A stretch of 64,000 nucleotides of DNA from Alphaproteobacteria bacterium (GCA_018654745.1 JABILA010000105.1:1-64000), one strand, 5' to 3'. Shown: positions 10,493 through 20,217, counted from the stretch's first letter. Numbers and translations: made by a program. Notes: generated by a model not told the origin, from the sequence alone.

Positions 10493-10534
10493 TTACGTCA
10501 CTGCCAGGTTAACCCTGGCAATGACGTAAAAAAA
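10493..10534 (+). terminator. Rho-independent terminator after clpB
   Basis: A long stem with TTACGTCA pairing TGACGTAA on the outside and TGCCAGG pairing CCTGGCA inside is followed by a run of A/T-rich bases. It lies between the convergent clpB and enoyl-CoA hydratase genes and could act in both directions. Confidence 0.85.
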
Positions 10535-10539
10535 TCACT

Positions 10540-11361
10540 CTAGTTTCCTTCGAAGACAGGTGTCTGTTTTGCGACAAATGCATCAAAGGCGCGCGTGAAG
10601 TCTTTGGTTTGCATGCAGATGGCCTGGGCTTCCGCCTCAATTTCCAGTGCCTGATCAATCGAGACGTTCCATTCCTGATGCAAACATTTCTTGGTCATGC
10701 TGTGGGCAAAAGTCGGCGCGTCTTTGGTCAGGCGCGTGGCAATTTCCTGCGCTTTGGCAAGAGCCTTGCCATCCTCGACAACATCGTTGAAATAGCCCCA
10801 TGCAAGGCCCTCGTCAGCCTTCATGGCGCGACCCAGATACAAAAGCTCAGACGCGCGACCCTGGCCAATGATGCGGGGCAGGATCGTGCAGGCACCCATA
10901 TCGCAACCGGCAAGTCCAACTTTTGTAAACAGGAATGCTGTTTTACTGCTTGCTCCGGCATAACGCAGATCGCTGGCCATGGAAATAATGGCACCGGCAC
11001 CGGCGCAAATACCTTCCTGGGCGGTAATGATGGGTTGGGGGCAGTTGCGCATTTCACTGACGAGCGATCCGGTCATGCGCGTGAACTGCATCAGCTCAGG
11101 CATGGTCATTTTTGTCAGCGGTCCGATTATTTCGTGCACATCACCACCTGAACAGAAGTTACCGCCCTCGCCCGTAAAGACGACTGTTTTGACGTCATCC
11201 ACAAAACGCAGATTGTGAAAGGTATCCCGCAATTCTGCATAGCTTTCAAAAGTCAGTGGATTTTTCCGTTCCGGACGGTTCAGGGTAATGGTGGCTACAC
11301 CTTCTTCTACGGCCCAGCCAAAATGTTGTGGCGTGAATTCGGCGCCCTTCAGAGTGTACAT
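10540..11361 (-). CDS. Enoyl-CoA hydratase/isomerase family protein
   Basis: This 273-residue crotonase-fold protein acts on an acyl-CoA thioester. It shows the N-terminal [16 protein letters not shown] and the two oxyanion-hole segments [13 protein letters not shown] and [15 protein letters not shown]. The position of the usual first catalytic Glu appears to be Thr (FLFTKVGL), with an Asp shortly after (GCDMG), as in some isomerase-type members. Hydratase activity is therefore not certain. The start ATG has TGAGGAAA upstream. The divergent neighbour is glutaryl-CoA dehydrogenase, so a role in aromatic or dicarboxylic acyl-CoA catabolism is plausible but inferred. Confidence 0.85.
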   Translation of the reverse strand: MYTLKGAEFTPQHFGWAVEEGVATITLNRPERKNPLTFESYAELRDTFHNLRFVDDVKTVVFTGEGGNFCSGGDVHEIIGPLTKMTMPELMQFTRMTGSLVSEMRNCPQPIITAQEGICAGAGAIISMASDLRYAGASSKTAFLFTKVGLAGCDMGACTILPRIIGQGRASELLYLGRAMKADEGLAWGYFNDVVEDGKALAKAQEIATRLTKDAPTFAHSMTKKCLHQEWNVSIDQALEIEAEAQAICMQTKDFTRAFDAFVAKQTPVFEGN

Positions 11362-11668
11362 TTATCATTTCCTCAAGAGTTATCATGCAATCAGTGCCCG
11401 AACGGGGTACTGTTAATCTGGCCTTGGATTGCCCCAATCAGGATCAATTGACCTCGATCAATGTGTCCGGGAAGAGCAGAGGCTAAAGGAACAGGTCCAA
11501 TTCGTCGAGAAATACTTTATACTTAAAATACTTTCTACCTGAGCAAGGTTAGGGTATGTAAGTGGCCTGTCAGGTGGATAAACGCCCGAATATCGTTGTG
11601 TTTTGGCCCCTGACAGACTAAAAATCTCTGATTTTCAATTGCTTGACCATCCGCAGGAGCCTGACCCC
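11362..11668. other. Divergent promoter region between hydratase and gcdH
   Basis: These 307 bases separate two divergent genes and contain no gene. Three close copies of ATACTT occur in the AT-rich stretch at about 11514-11535. CTGTCAGG (11567-11574) and CCTGACAG (11609-11616) form an inverted pair. Promoters for both genes are expected here, but no -35/-10 pair was convincing. Confidence 0.4.
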
Positions 11669-12853
11669 ATGGCGAAAACCGCCCCCTTCAATTGGGAAGA
11701 CCCGTTTCTTCTCAGTGACCAACTTGATGAAGACGAGCGTCTCATCATGGATTCTACGCGTGAATTTTGCGCCGACCAGTTGATGCCCGGCATCCTGGAA
11801 GCGAACCGGCATGAAAAATTCGACCGCGAAGTCATGAACAAGTTTGGTGAAATGGGCCTTCTGGGATCCACAATTCCCGAAGAATATGGCTGTGCCGGTG
11901 TTAATCATGTCTGTTACGGCCTGGCAGCGCGCGAAGTTGAGCGTGTGGACAGTGGCTATCGGTCAGCCATGAGCGTGCAGTCGTCGCTGGTGATGCATCC
12001 GATCTATTCCTACGGCACGGAAGAGCAGCGCCAGAAGTACCTGCCCAAACTGGCAACAGGTGAACTGGTTGGTTGTTTCGGCCTGACTGAGCCTGATCAT
12101 GGCTCCGATCCCGGTTCCATGAAAACCCGCGCTGAAAAGGTTGATGGTGGTTATCGTCTGACCGGCAACAAGATGTGGATCACGAACTCTCCAATCGCTG
12201 ATATCGCTGTGGTCTGGGGCAAGCTCGACGGTGTCATCCGGGGCTTCATCCTCGAACGTGGCATGGCTGGTTTCTCGACACCGAAGATTGAAGGCAAGAT
12301 GAGCCTGCGAGCTTCTATCACCGGCGAAATCGTTATGGATAACGTGGAAGTACCGGAAGAAAACCTGCTGCCAAATGTTGAAGGCCTGGCAGGACCCTTT
12401 GGTTGCCTGAACAAGGCGCGTTTCGGCATTGCCTGGGGTGCTCTGGGTGCCGCAGAATTTTGCTGGCACGCCGCACGGCAATATACCCTGGACCGCACCC
12501 AGTTTGGTCGCCCGCTGGCAGCCAACCAGTTGGTTCAGCTGAAACTTGCCAACATGCAGACAGAGATTTCGCTGGCGTTGCAGGCTTGCCTGCGCGTTGG
12601 TCGCATGATGGACGAAGGCAATTGCCCGGTGGAAAACATCTCCATGATCAAGCGTAACTCTTGTGGCAAATCACTGGATGTGGCGCGTATGGCGCGCGAT
12701 ATGCATGGCGGAAATGGCATTTCTGACGAGTTCCACGTCATTCGCCACATGATGAACCTGGAAACAGTCAACACCTACGAAGGCACCCATGATGTGCATG
12801 CCCTGATCCTGGGCCGCGCCCAGACCGGAATACAGGCCTTTACAGGTGGCTGA
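11669..12853 (+). CDS. gcdH: Glutaryl-CoA dehydrogenase
   Basis: This enzyme oxidises and decarboxylates glutaryl-CoA to crotonyl-CoA in lysine, tryptophan and aromatic catabolism, using FAD and electron-transfer flavoprotein. The 394-residue protein matches the GCDH pattern closely. The substrate-arginine segment is [13 protein letters not shown], followed by [26 protein letters not shown] and [19 protein letters not shown]. The catalytic Glu is at 371 in [21 protein letters not shown] chose the ATG at 11669 because AGGAG precedes it and [13 protein letters not shown] is a natural start; a TTG 66 bases upstream has no support. A terminator follows. Confidence 0.95.
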   Translation: MAKTAPFNWEDPFLLSDQLDEDERLIMDSTREFCADQLMPGILEANRHEKFDREVMNKFGEMGLLGSTIPEEYGCAGVNHVCYGLAAREVERVDSGYRSAMSVQSSLVMHPIYSYGTEEQRQKYLPKLATGELVGCFGLTEPDHGSDPGSMKTRAEKVDGGYRLTGNKMWITNSPIADIAVVWGKLDGVIRGFILERGMAGFSTPKIEGKMSLRASITGEIVMDNVEVPEENLLPNVEGLAGPFGCLNKARFGIAWGALGAAEFCWHAARQYTLDRTQFGRPLAANQLVQLKLANMQTEISLALQACLRVGRMMDEGNCPVENISMIKRNSCGKSLDVARMARDMHGGNGISDEFHVIRHMMNLETVNTYEGTHDVHALILGRAQTGIQAFTGG

Positions 12854-12884
12854 AGTTTGACGGTTTAGTGCTGTAAGTTAAGAG

Positions 12885-12915
12885 AAAAGGGGCCGTTTAT
12901 CGGCTCCTTTTTTTT
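12885..12915 (+). terminator. Rho-independent terminator after gcdH
   Basis: AAGGGGCCG pairs imperfectly with CGGCTCCTT around a TTTAT loop, followed by eight T residues (12908-12915). Confidence 0.9.
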
Positions 12916-13042
12916 GTGAAAAGCGGGTTTTCCAACAAACCAGTTGCAATTTGTTAGAATTAGAATAATTTCCGATAGCATCACAGAGGCTTTAAATCGC
13001 CTCTGGGTTATTTTTTTTGTAATAGTGGTTTTTGCCGGAAAT

Positions 13043-13579
13043 ATGAAAATGCAATCATCTACCGATCTCACAGGTGTCGAACGCACCTTTCTGCCCAACG
13101 AAATTATTGTCACCAAGACCGATTTGAAGGGCAAAATGACTTACGTAAACAAGTCATTTTTGAAACTGGCCGGGTATACCGAAGCAGAATGCCTTGGGCA
13201 GCAGCACAATCTGATACGTCATCCACATATGCCACGCGCAGTATTCAAATTGTTGTGGGACACCTTGCGCTCGGAACAGGAAATTTTCGCCTACGTTAAC
13301 AATCGTTCGAAAAATGGTGATTTCTATTGGGTGTTCGCCCATGTCACACCAAGCCGGGATGCGTCGGGCAGTATTGTTGGCTACCACTCAAGCAGGCGAG
13401 TGCCAAATAAACAGGTGATTAAAGAGCACATCGCCCCGCTTTATCAGCAATTGTTTGAGATTGAAAAATCCAGTGGCAGCACCGCGGAAGGCTTGAACAA
13501 GTCGTTCCAAACTGTCGTTGATTTGCTGGAAGACAGTAAAATGACTTTCAATCAGTTCATGTTCTCGATGGGGGTCTAG
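13043..13579 (+). CDS. PAS domain protein, Aer-like sensor
   Basis: This 178-residue protein is one PAS domain of the aerotaxis (Aer) type with a short helical tail. The PAS signature is clear: TKTDLKGKMTYVNKSFLKLAGY, then NLIRHPHMPRAVFKLLWDTL and NGDFYWVFAHVTPSRD. It has no membrane segment and no signalling domain. A chemoreceptor gene starts 3 bases after its stop, so the two probably act as a split Aer: sensor in one chain, signaller in the other. FAD binding is likely from the family but not provable here. I chose the ATG at 13043 (GGAA upstream); the longer frame from a TTG at 12944 starts just after a terminator. Confidence 0.85.
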   Translation: MKMQSSTDLTGVERTFLPNEIIVTKTDLKGKMTYVNKSFLKLAGYTEAECLGQQHNLIRHPHMPRAVFKLLWDTLRSEQEIFAYVNNRSKNGDFYWVFAHVTPSRDASGSIVGYHSSRRVPNKQVIKEHIAPLYQQLFEIEKSSGSTAEGLNKSFQTVVDLLEDSKMTFNQFMFSMGV

Positions 13580-13582
13580 GAA

Positions 13583-14953
13583 ATGTTTTGGTTTAAAAAA
13601 AGCAGCGTCAAAGATTTGGACCGGGTTGAATTATCCACAGACCTGGAAGGCGAAATCCTGGATAATTCTCAGGGCTCGACACCTGTTGACGGAGATAAAC
13701 AGGAAGCATCCGCAGCTATCTCATCCAATTCCGAAAGTGAAGATGACGGCGCGCTATTGGATGCTGTTGAAATCGAAGAAGAAGTCATTATCGACCCCTA
13801 TGCTGTATCGGTGGAACTGGAGGTTGAGATCGCCAAAGCTTCACATGTTGCAATGGAAGTGGTTGCGGGAAACCTGGAAGCCAGGATCATTGAAATTGAT
13901 GAAGAGTCGCCGCTTGCTGACTTGCTGCACAGCCTGAACGATATGATTGATCGGACAGATGCCTATGTGCGCGAATCAGCTGCCTGTATGGAACACGTTG
14001 AAAATAACAAATATTGGCGACAAATCATTGAATCAGGCATGGCCGGTTCTTTCCTGAATGCCAGCAGGACCGTAAACGGCGCATTGGGTGCCATGGAAAA
14101 CAAGGTCAAGGATTTTACGGTTATTGCGGATGATTTTGAGGACACAGTCAAAAAAGTCGTCGAAACCGTATCCAGCGCCGCAACTGAACTTTCAGCCTCT
14201 TCCCAGTCGATGGAGCAGATCGCCGAGAACACCAGTGAAAAGGCAATTGTCGTTGCTGCTGCAGCTGAGGAAACTTCGTCTAACGTTGGTATGGTGGCCG
14301 CCGCATCAGATGAACTGAATTCGTCTATTGGTGAAATCAGTCAGCAAATTTCCAACGTCGCTGTAACAACGCGCGATGCCACTCAGCAATCGGGAAAGGT
14401 TTCGGCACAGATTTCGACACTGAACAAAGCCGCAGAGAAAATCAAAAAGGCTGTCGGTCTGATCAACGATATTGCGGACCAGACAAATCTGTTGGCGCTG
14501 AATGCAACGATCGAAGCAGCAAGGGCTGGTGAAGCCGGAAAAGGCTTTGCGGTTGTTGCCAGTGAGGTCAAGGCATTGGCTAACCAGACATCGAAAGTAA
14601 CAGATGAAATCGGAAGTTATGTCGATGGGATTGAGGTTGCCATGCAAGCCACAATTGGCAGCGTCGATGATATTGCCAATATGGTGATGCAAATCGATGA
14701 AGCGACGACAGCGGTCTCCAGTGCCGTCGAGGAACAATCTGCGGCGACAAAGGAAATTGCCCGCAATATTGAACAAGCCTCGGCAGGCACCTCGAATGTT
14801 ACTTCCAATATTTCAGATGTTACAGAATCAGCACGCGAAACAGGTAGTTCCGCATCCGAGGTCAATGGCGCGGCCAACGAACTATCGACACAATCAGAAC
14901 GGTTGCAAGCCATGGTCGAAAACTTCCTGACCCAGGTTCGCAAGGCAATCTAA
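13583..14953 (+). CDS. Soluble methyl-accepting chemotaxis protein
   Basis: This 456-residue chemoreceptor has no membrane segment. Residues 1-75 are acidic and poorly conserved. About 80-170 look like a HAMP-type helical region ([10 protein letters not shown] ... [12 protein letters not shown]). The rest is a long methyl-accepting coiled coil with the conserved hairpin tip [21 protein letters not shown] followed by [17 protein letters not shown], which contacts CheA and CheW. It lies 3 bases after the PAS gene and has its own AGGAA, so the pair is co-translated. It probably signals cytoplasmic redox or oxygen status via the PAS partner, which is inference. Confidence 0.93.
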   Translation: MFWFKKSSVKDLDRVELSTDLEGEILDNSQGSTPVDGDKQEASAAISSNSESEDDGALLDAVEIEEEVIIDPYAVSVELEVEIAKASHVAMEVVAGNLEARIIEIDEESPLADLLHSLNDMIDRTDAYVRESAACMEHVENNKYWRQIIESGMAGSFLNASRTVNGALGAMENKVKDFTVIADDFEDTVKKVVETVSSAATELSASSQSMEQIAENTSEKAIVVAAAAEETSSNVGMVAAASDELNSSIGEISQQISNVAVTTRDATQQSGKVSAQISTLNKAAEKIKKAVGLINDIADQTNLLALNATIEAARAGEAGKGFAVVASEVKALANQTSKVTDEIGSYVDGIEVAMQATIGSVDDIANMVMQIDEATTAVSSAVEEQSAATKEIARNIEQASAGTSNVTSNISDVTESARETGSSASEVNGAANELSTQSERLQAMVENFLTQVRKAI

Positions 14954-14993
14954 GGTGTCCATTCGATATATTTGAGGTCAGGAACCGGACACG

Positions 14994-15032
14994 ATCAGGG
15001 ACGTGTGCACAATCGCGGGCCACGCCCCTGAT
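14994..15032. terminator. Hairpin between convergent chemoreceptor and acetyltransferase genes
   Basis: ATCAGGG-ACGTG pairs with CACG-CCCCTGAT around a GC-rich loop. There is no T-tract, so termination is possible but not certain. Confidence 0.3.
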
Positions 15033-15037
15033 GATGT

Positions 15038-15649
15038 TCAACAGGCCAGGAGGATCGCGTCGCCTTCCGTATAGTGCAGGCACCTGTGAGGTACGATGGA
15101 TCGTCTGTCCTGTTCGCGATATCCCAGTTGACGGTACATATGCATCGCCCGGACATTTTCTTCAAAGCAAATCAGAGTGACTGCCCCAAGATTTTTGCTG
15201 ATTGCCCGGTCGTGGGCATCCAGCATCAAAAGTTTGCCCAGTCCCAGACCACGATATCGGGCGTGAATTGCCACGCCTGAGACATAGTAGCTGCCGGGAA
15301 TTTCCAGTTCTGAATAAGGCTTCAGAACTGGATCAGCAACGGACTCTGACGAAGCATCCCCATCCGACTGAAAAGGTATCTCGTAGGCCAGCAACATGCC
15401 TGCGACACGGCCATCAACTTCAACCATGCGACAGTTCTGCCACGAAAAGTCGACATCCTCCCTGGCGTAGCGTCTCTCGCCAACTGCCAGAATGTCCTCA
15501 CCCGGTCCAGCTGACTTCCCCCAGATGTATTCGGCCAGTCCATCAGATGAAATCAGAAACAGTTTTGCGATTTCGGCACAATCCTGTCTGATTGCATCGC
15601 GCAGTGATATCTTCATGCTTATGGATGGAGTTTTTTCTGCCAGCATCAT
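15038..15649 (-). CDS. GNAT family N-acetyltransferase
   Basis: This is a 203-residue GCN5-related acetyltransferase. The acetyl-CoA binding motif A is clear (SGVAIHARYRGLGLGKLLMLDAHDRA, the R-x-x-G-x-G/A loop), followed by ENVRAMHMYRQLGY, the typical motif B region. The substrate cannot be told from sequence. The start codon lies 3 bases after the stop of the upstream homocysteine methyltransferase-like gene on the same strand, so the two are co-translated. Two adjacent ATGs (15649, 15646) and one at 15616 are possible starts; coupling favours the first pair. Confidence 0.85.
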   Translation of the reverse strand: MMLAEKTPSISMKISLRDAIRQDCAEIAKLFLISSDGLAEYIWGKSAGPGEDILAVGERRYAREDVDFSWQNCRMVEVDGRVAGMLLAYEIPFQSDGDASSESVADPVLKPYSELEIPGSYYVSGVAIHARYRGLGLGKLLMLDAHDRAISKNLGAVTLICFEENVRAMHMYRQLGYREQDRRSIVPHRCLHYTEGDAILLAC

Positions 15650-15652
15650 GAG

Positions 15653-16594
15653 CTAGGCCGCCATGCATGCGACAGCGATAGCCGCAATGTGTTTGTGATC
15701 AGTGCCACAACAGCCACCCATAATAGTCAGGCCCGGCATTTTGCTGCCCAGGTCCTTGTAACGAGCACCAAGATCGACAGGATCGCCACTATCCAGTTCT
15801 TCTGCATTATCCAGCTCTGCGTGGCTCATGGTTGATGCGTTGGCACGAATTCCCCGAACCCGTTCCAGCCAGACTTCGCCATGGTCGAGTGCATGGTCAA
15901 AATGACTTGGATGAGCGCAATTGATCATGTAGTAGGCCGGACCGAAATCAGTCTCGATATCAACCGTTTCAATTGCTTCTTTCAAACTCATGCCGTCCGG
16001 CAGTTTTCCGTCCGTTTCCGTGGTGAAGGAAACACTGACGGGCACACCGGCTTTGCGAGCGGCTCGGGTTATGCCAATGGCTTCGGCTCCATAAGTTATC
16101 GTCAGGGCACCAATCATTTCAGCGCCGGCTTCAACCATCGTCGTAATTTGCGGTGTGTGATAGGCCTCGGCTTCGTCTGCGGTCATTTGGAATGCCGGGT
16201 TATAACCATCACCGCGAGGACCGACATTACCACTGACAATTATAGTGGGCTGATCAACCGGGGCTTCGTCGTGCAATTCCAACATCATTTCAACTGCTTT
16301 GGTTGTCATCGCTTTGAGGCGCTGTTGATCAATCCCCATCAAATCAGCCCAATCCTTGCTCGCGCGCCAGGTCGGGCTTTCCAGAATAAACCCGGCCCCG
16401 TGGCGACGTGCAATGTCCAGGTGATTGTTGAAGTAGCGCTTCATGGTGGATACCGCATTTGCATCCTCCATCAGGGTAAATGATGCAAAGTTCGGGATGT
16501 CGATGCCTTCATCGAATATCAACCATGTTTCCAGACCTCCGTCAGTCAGGAATTTCTGGTTGGCCAATTGAGGCAAGGTGCGTGTTGAATTCAT
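15653..16594 (-). CDS. Homocysteine S-methyltransferase family protein
   Basis: This 313-residue TIM-barrel protein belongs to the zinc-dependent family that transfers methyl groups from S-methylmethionine, betaine or related donors to homocysteine. The N-terminus FLTDGGLETWLIF is typical. The zinc cysteines are in MINCAHPSHF and IMGGCCGTDHKHI. It begins with ATG after a strong AGGAGAG and is followed at once by a GNAT gene. It is divergent from a TetR regulator 245 bases away. The actual methyl donor is unknown. Confidence 0.88.
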   Translation of the reverse strand: MNSTRTLPQLANQKFLTDGGLETWLIFDEGIDIPNFASFTLMEDANAVSTMKRYFNNHLDIARRHGAGFILESPTWRASKDWADLMGIDQQRLKAMTTKAVEMMLELHDEAPVDQPTIIVSGNVGPRGDGYNPAFQMTADEAEAYHTPQITTMVEAGAEMIGALTITYGAEAIGITRAARKAGVPVSVSFTTETDGKLPDGMSLKEAIETVDIETDFGPAYYMINCAHPSHFDHALDHGEVWLERVRGIRANASTMSHAELDNAEELDSGDPVDLGARYKDLGSKMPGLTIMGGCCGTDHKHIAAIAVACMAA

Positions 16595-16803
16595 GTCGTC
16601 TCTCCTGTGTAACCTTGTGCGGGTATTTCCGGTTGCTGTCTTGTTTGGTGGAGAGAAAATGGGGATGTTTTTGTTCGCGCACTAGTGGAACAGTGGTACG
16701 GATACAATTGAAACAACTGAAACAAAAAATCTGTTTAAAAACAGTGGATTAGATCGTGTTTCGTTACATTTTGCGACTTGCCGCAACCAGGCCTGACCCG
16801 TAA

Positions 16804-16822
16804 ACTGTACTCACGGTACAGT
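16804..16822. promoter_or_regulatory. Candidate TetR operator, overlapping the start of its own transcript
   Basis: ACTGTAC and GTACAGT form a perfect 7-base inverted repeat with a 5-base spacer, 17 bases upstream of the TetR gene. TTGCCG and TAAACT, 17 bases apart, could be the -35 and -10, and the repeat overlaps the -10, which fits autorepression. Confidence 0.55.
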
Positions 16823-16839
16823 ATTGATACGGGGAAATA

Positions 16840-17454
16840 ATGGGTAAGGGCAGCGAGACACAGGCATTGTTGATGGACCTCGCAGAATCGGCGATTCTGG
16901 AGAAGGGCTTTGGTGCGACATCCATCGAGGAGTTGATTTCAGCCGCCGGTATTACCAAAAGCGGTTTTTTCTATCACTTCCGTGACAAAACCGAATTGGC
17001 GCGAGCATTGCTGGTGCGCTACATCGACCGGGAAGAAGTTCTGCTCGATGACTTGTTCAATCGCGCCCACGAATTACATGACGATCCCCTGCACGCGTTC
17101 CTGATCGGCTTGAAGTTGTTTGCTGAGATGATGGCAGATTTACCGGAAGGTCATCCCGGATGTCTGGTAGCCATTTATTGCTATCAGGAAAGACTATTCG
17201 ACGCGGAAATCGTTCGTATGAATGCGGAAGCAGCGACCGCCTGGCGGATCAGGTTTCGCAATCACCTGGATTTGATCGCAGCCAAATATCCACCCAGGGA
17301 TAACGTCGATCTGGATGCGCTTGCCGATATGGTATCTACCATTGTCGAAGGCGGGATAATCATGTCGAAAGCCATGAAAGATCCCAATATCCTGGCGGAG
17401 CAGATTATCCTGTTTCGATCCTATATCAAGCTGTTGTTTTCACCCGCTGGTTGA
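16840..17454 (+). CDS. TetR family transcriptional regulator
   Basis: This 204-residue repressor has an N-terminal TetR helix-turn-helix (residues about 10-57: AILEKGFGATSIEELISAAGITKSGFFYHFRDKTELARAL, given here as one known motif family) and a C-terminal ligand domain with CLVAIYCYQERLFD. The start ATG follows GGGGAAA. A perfect inverted repeat just upstream is a likely self-operator. It lies between a methyltransferase gene (divergent) and an ABC transporter operon that starts 97 bases downstream; either could be its target. Confidence 0.9.
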   Translation: MGKGSETQALLMDLAESAILEKGFGATSIEELISAAGITKSGFFYHFRDKTELARALLVRYIDREEVLLDDLFNRAHELHDDPLHAFLIGLKLFAEMMADLPEGHPGCLVAIYCYQERLFDAEIVRMNAEAATAWRIRFRNHLDLIAAKYPPRDNVDLDALADMVSTIVEGGIIMSKAMKDPNILAEQIILFRSYIKLLFSPAG

Positions 17455-17551
17455 AGCCCCAACAAAATTACTGATTGCTCTCGCTTATGCCGCCTTGCCT
17501 GTGGCAACATCGCGGCTTGAATAAAAAACGACTGAAAATTGGGGAAACAAA

Positions 17552-18589
17552 ATGTCGACATGGAATATGTTGAGTAAAGTTACGCGTCGGGCCGTGTTGG
17601 CGGCACTGGTTGGGGTCATTGTTGGGGGAACTGCATTGGAAAGTGCATCCGCAGCCGACAAGGTAAAACTGGGCGCGCTGCGGTTCACTTCTCATTCAGG
17701 CGGTTTTGTCGCCTTTGAAAATGGCTATTTCAAGGATGCCGGTCTGGATGTCGAGTTTGTCTATTTTCAGGCCGCGACACCTATGGCCGTTGCCATCGCA
17801 TCCGGTGACATCGACTTTGGTGTTACGTCGATTACCGGTGGTTTGATCAATCTGGCTGGCAAGGGGGCCATCAAGGTTATTGGCGGTGCCCTGCACGAAG
17901 AGAAAGGCATCGATGGCTCGGCCATCCTTGCGTCGACCAAGGCCTTTGCGGATGGGTTGACCTCGCCAGACAAATTAAAGGGGCGTTCCCTGGGGATCAC
18001 ACAGACCGGTTCTTCTTTTCATTACATGGCGGCGCAGGTCGCAAAAAAGGAAGGCTTTGCCACCAGTGACATCAAGATGAAACCGTTGCAAAAAGTTGGA
18101 GCGATCATCGGTGCGCTGAAGTCGGGTCAGGTCGATAGCATGATTATCGTTCCTCACATTGCCAAGCCACTCAGCAAGGCGGGCAAGGCAAAAATCATCG
18201 GTTGGATTAACGACTACGCTCCCTATCAGGTCACCACAATTTTCACGTCCACGAAAAATGCATCTGGTAAAAAGGATCTCGTCAAACGCTTTGTAGGTGC
18301 GTATTCAAAAGGTATCGCGGATTTCAATCGGGTGATGTTAAACCAGAAGGCGGACATGGCTGCAACCGATGCCATGGTGAAGCAGATACACAAATATGTG
18401 TATGCCAGCCGACCTTATGCGAAGGCAGCACCATCGATCAAAAATGGTGCTATGCGCATCAGCAAGAATGCCAGCCTTGACCTTACGGATGTAAAAAAGC
18501 AACTGGACTGGTTCCAATCAGAAGGGCTGGTTTCAAAGTCGATCACGATTGATCAACTGGTTGATTCCAGTTTTGTAGAAACCTACTAG
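17552..18589 (+). CDS. NitT/TauT-type ABC transporter, substrate-binding protein
   Basis: This 345-residue periplasmic binding protein has a signal peptide (residues about 1-34, ending ALESASAADK). The mature part is typical of the SsuA/THI5/TauA superfamily: KVKLGALRFTSHSGGFVAFE, then ASGDIDFGVTSITGG and LKGRSLGITQTGSSFHYM. Family members bind taurine, sulfonates, nitrate, pyrimidine precursors or riboflavin, so the substrate stays open. The start follows GGGGAAAC. ATPase and permease genes follow in the same direction, with a hairpin after this gene that may keep its mRNA more abundant. Confidence 0.9.
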   Translation: MSTWNMLSKVTRRAVLAALVGVIVGGTALESASAADKVKLGALRFTSHSGGFVAFENGYFKDAGLDVEFVYFQAATPMAVAIASGDIDFGVTSITGGLINLAGKGAIKVIGGALHEEKGIDGSAILASTKAFADGLTSPDKLKGRSLGITQTGSSFHYMAAQVAKKEGFATSDIKMKPLQKVGAIIGALKSGQVDSMIIVPHIAKPLSKAGKAKIIGWINDYAPYQVTTIFTSTKNASGKKDLVKRFVGAYSKGIADFNRVMLNQKADMAATDAMVKQIHKYVYASRPYAKAAPSIKNGAMRISKNASLDLTDVKKQLDWFQSEGLVSKSITIDQLVDSSFVETY

Positions 18590-18596
18590 AGAATCT

Positions 18597-18636
18597 GAGC
18601 CGGGCCTGCGCTGAACTTTCGGTGAAGGCCCGGTTC
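18597..18636 (+). promoter_or_regulatory. Intra-operon hairpin after the binding-protein gene
   Basis: CCGGGCCT (18600-18607) pairs perfectly with AGGCCCGG (18626-18633) and there is no T-tract. Such stems commonly sit between binding-protein and ATPase genes, protecting the upstream mRNA or partly ending transcription. Confidence 0.6.
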
Positions 18637-18653
18637 GTCCGGAAATTTGATCC

Positions 18654-19421
18654 ATGGATTTAAACATCCAGTCTCTGGGGCACTATTATAGTGACCTTGA
18701 AATACTGCGGAATATCAATCTTGATGTTCCTGCAGGGCAGATCGTTGCTGTTATCGGTCCTTCCGGCTGTGGCAAGTCGACGCTGTTGCGTATGATTGGT
18801 GGGCTGGAACAACCAACATCTGGTGCGGTCCTGCAGGTTGGTGAAACGCCAAATGATTCCCTCAATCCATTAACCTATATATTCCAGGATTTTGCCTTGC
18901 TGCCGTGGCGCAGTGTGGCCGGGAACATCAGTCTGGTGCTGGAAGATCACAAGCTTGGTTCTGCGGAAGTTGACGAGATTATTGAAAATGTTCTGAGCCG
19001 AACTAAACTCGGTGATTTTCGCGATGCTTTTCCCCATCAGCTGTCTGGTGGTATGAAGCAACGCGTTGCCATCGCTCGCGCCCTGGCCGTGCGGCCAGCT
19101 GTGTTGTTGATGGACGAGCCCTTGTCGGCGCTGGATAGTCAGACCCATGATCTGTTGATGGATGATTTGATAGACCTCTGGATGCGGGAAAAATTCACAT
19201 CTGTTTACGTCACGCATAACCTTTCCGAGGCCGTGCATCTTGGACACAAGGTTGTTGTTATGTCTCGCAGGCCAGGGATGATCACTGAAGTTGTTGACAT
19301 TGATCTTGCTCTGGATACGCGAAAAGACCATCCGGAACTGCTCATCGAATACCAACAACACTTGTGGAATATCATGCGCGATGAAGTCCGGGCCGCTGAA
19401 CTGGAACTGGTCGATGGATAA
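18654..19421 (+). CDS. NitT/TauT-type ABC transporter, ATP-binding protein
   Basis: This 255-residue ABC ATPase has Walker A GPSGCGKST, Q-loop IFQDFALLPW, signature LSGGMKQR, Walker B LLMDEPLSALD and the switch His in YVTHNLSEA. The Q-loop form FALLPW and the D-loop are typical of the NitT/TauT/SsuB group. It energises import of the solute bound by the upstream binding protein. It overlaps the permease gene by 8 bases. Confidence 0.95.
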   Translation: MDLNIQSLGHYYSDLEILRNINLDVPAGQIVAVIGPSGCGKSTLLRMIGGLEQPTSGAVLQVGETPNDSLNPLTYIFQDFALLPWRSVAGNISLVLEDHKLGSAEVDEIIENVLSRTKLGDFRDAFPHQLSGGMKQRVAIARALAVRPAVLLMDEPLSALDSQTHDLLMDDLIDLWMREKFTSVYVTHNLSEAVHLGHKVVVMSRRPGMITEVVDIDLALDTRKDHPELLIEYQQHLWNIMRDEVRAAELELVDG

Positions 19422-20217
19422 AACGCCAGGCACATCGAGGCCGGTCCGTTTTCGTGGTGGCGGATTTGCGCCCAGGCCACTTGGTCTTGTCGGCGCTTTG
19501 GTATTTATCACGATCATCATCCTGTGGGAGCTGGGCTCGCGCACGGGTGTGATCAGTGCCCTTGTTTTACCCGCACCATCCGAAGCTTATGTCGCGTTTG
19601 AGGAACTGGTGCGTTCGGGCCTGCTCTGGAAGCATCTCAGTGCGTCGTTGCAGCGTCTGATTATTGGCTGGTCCAGTGGTGCCTTGCTGGGGGTTCTCGT
19701 GGGCGTGGCAATCGCATTGTTTTCATTCGCGCGGGCCGGTCTTGTGCCTCTGGTCTCGGCGATTTTTCCGGTACCCAAGATTGCCCTGCTGCCCCTGTTC
19801 ATAATCTGGTTCGGCATTGGCGAGGGGGCGAAGGTTGCAACCATTTTGTTTGGCACATTCTTTCCGACCGTAATCGCGACTTATAGCGGCATCGATAATC
19901 TTGATCGCAGCCTCGTACGCATGGGTCAGTCTTTTGGCCTCAGTTGGTTCTCAATCGTTCGCAAAATTATCCTTCCGGGCGCGTTGCCTGCGATCCTCTC
20001 GGGCTTTCGTATTTCTGCGGCCGTCGCGATTATCCTGCTTGTGGCAGCTGAAATGATTGGTGCCGAGTTTGGCGTCGGGGCCTACATATTAATGGCGGGC
20101 AGTTTGATGGCCACAGATCAACTGATCGCGGGTGTCGCCATGTTGTCCTGCATGGGTCTGACGGTCGCCTGGCTTATCAGTCGGGCTGAAAAATATCTCT
20201 TGCGATGGCGGCGCTGA
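19414..20217 (+). CDS. NitT/TauT-type ABC transporter, permease
   Basis: This 267-residue inner-membrane permease (TauC/SsuC type) has about six membrane segments. The EAA loop is visible as SFGLSWFSIVRKIILPGALPAILSGF split around its conserved Gly, and PVPKIALLPLFIIWFGIGE is characteristic of the family. I chose the ATG at 19414, which overlaps the ATPase stop by 8 bases; a longer upstream frame would run far into the ATPase gene and is unlikely. Confidence 0.93.
   Translation: MDKTPGTSRPVRFRGGGFAPRPLGLVGALVFITIIILWELGSRTGVISALVLPAPSEAYVAFEELVRSGLLWKHLSASLQRLIIGWSSGALLGVLVGVAIALFSFARAGLVPLVSAIFPVPKIALLPLFIIWFGIGEGAKVATILFGTFFPTVIATYSGIDNLDRSLVRMGQSFGLSWFSIVRKIILPGALPAILSGFRISAAVAIILLVAAEMIGAEFGVGAYILMAGSLMATDQLIAGVAMLSCMGLTVAWLISRAEKYLLRWRR

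Noticed and set aside
12944-13042. N-terminal extension of the PAS protein from a TTG
   Set aside because: It begins just behind a terminator, has no ribosome binding site and adds no PAS sequence.
19291-19413. Longer start of the ABC permease inside the ATPase gene
   Set aside because: The added residues are out-of-frame ATPase sequence; the ATG at 19414 with an 8-base overlap is normal.
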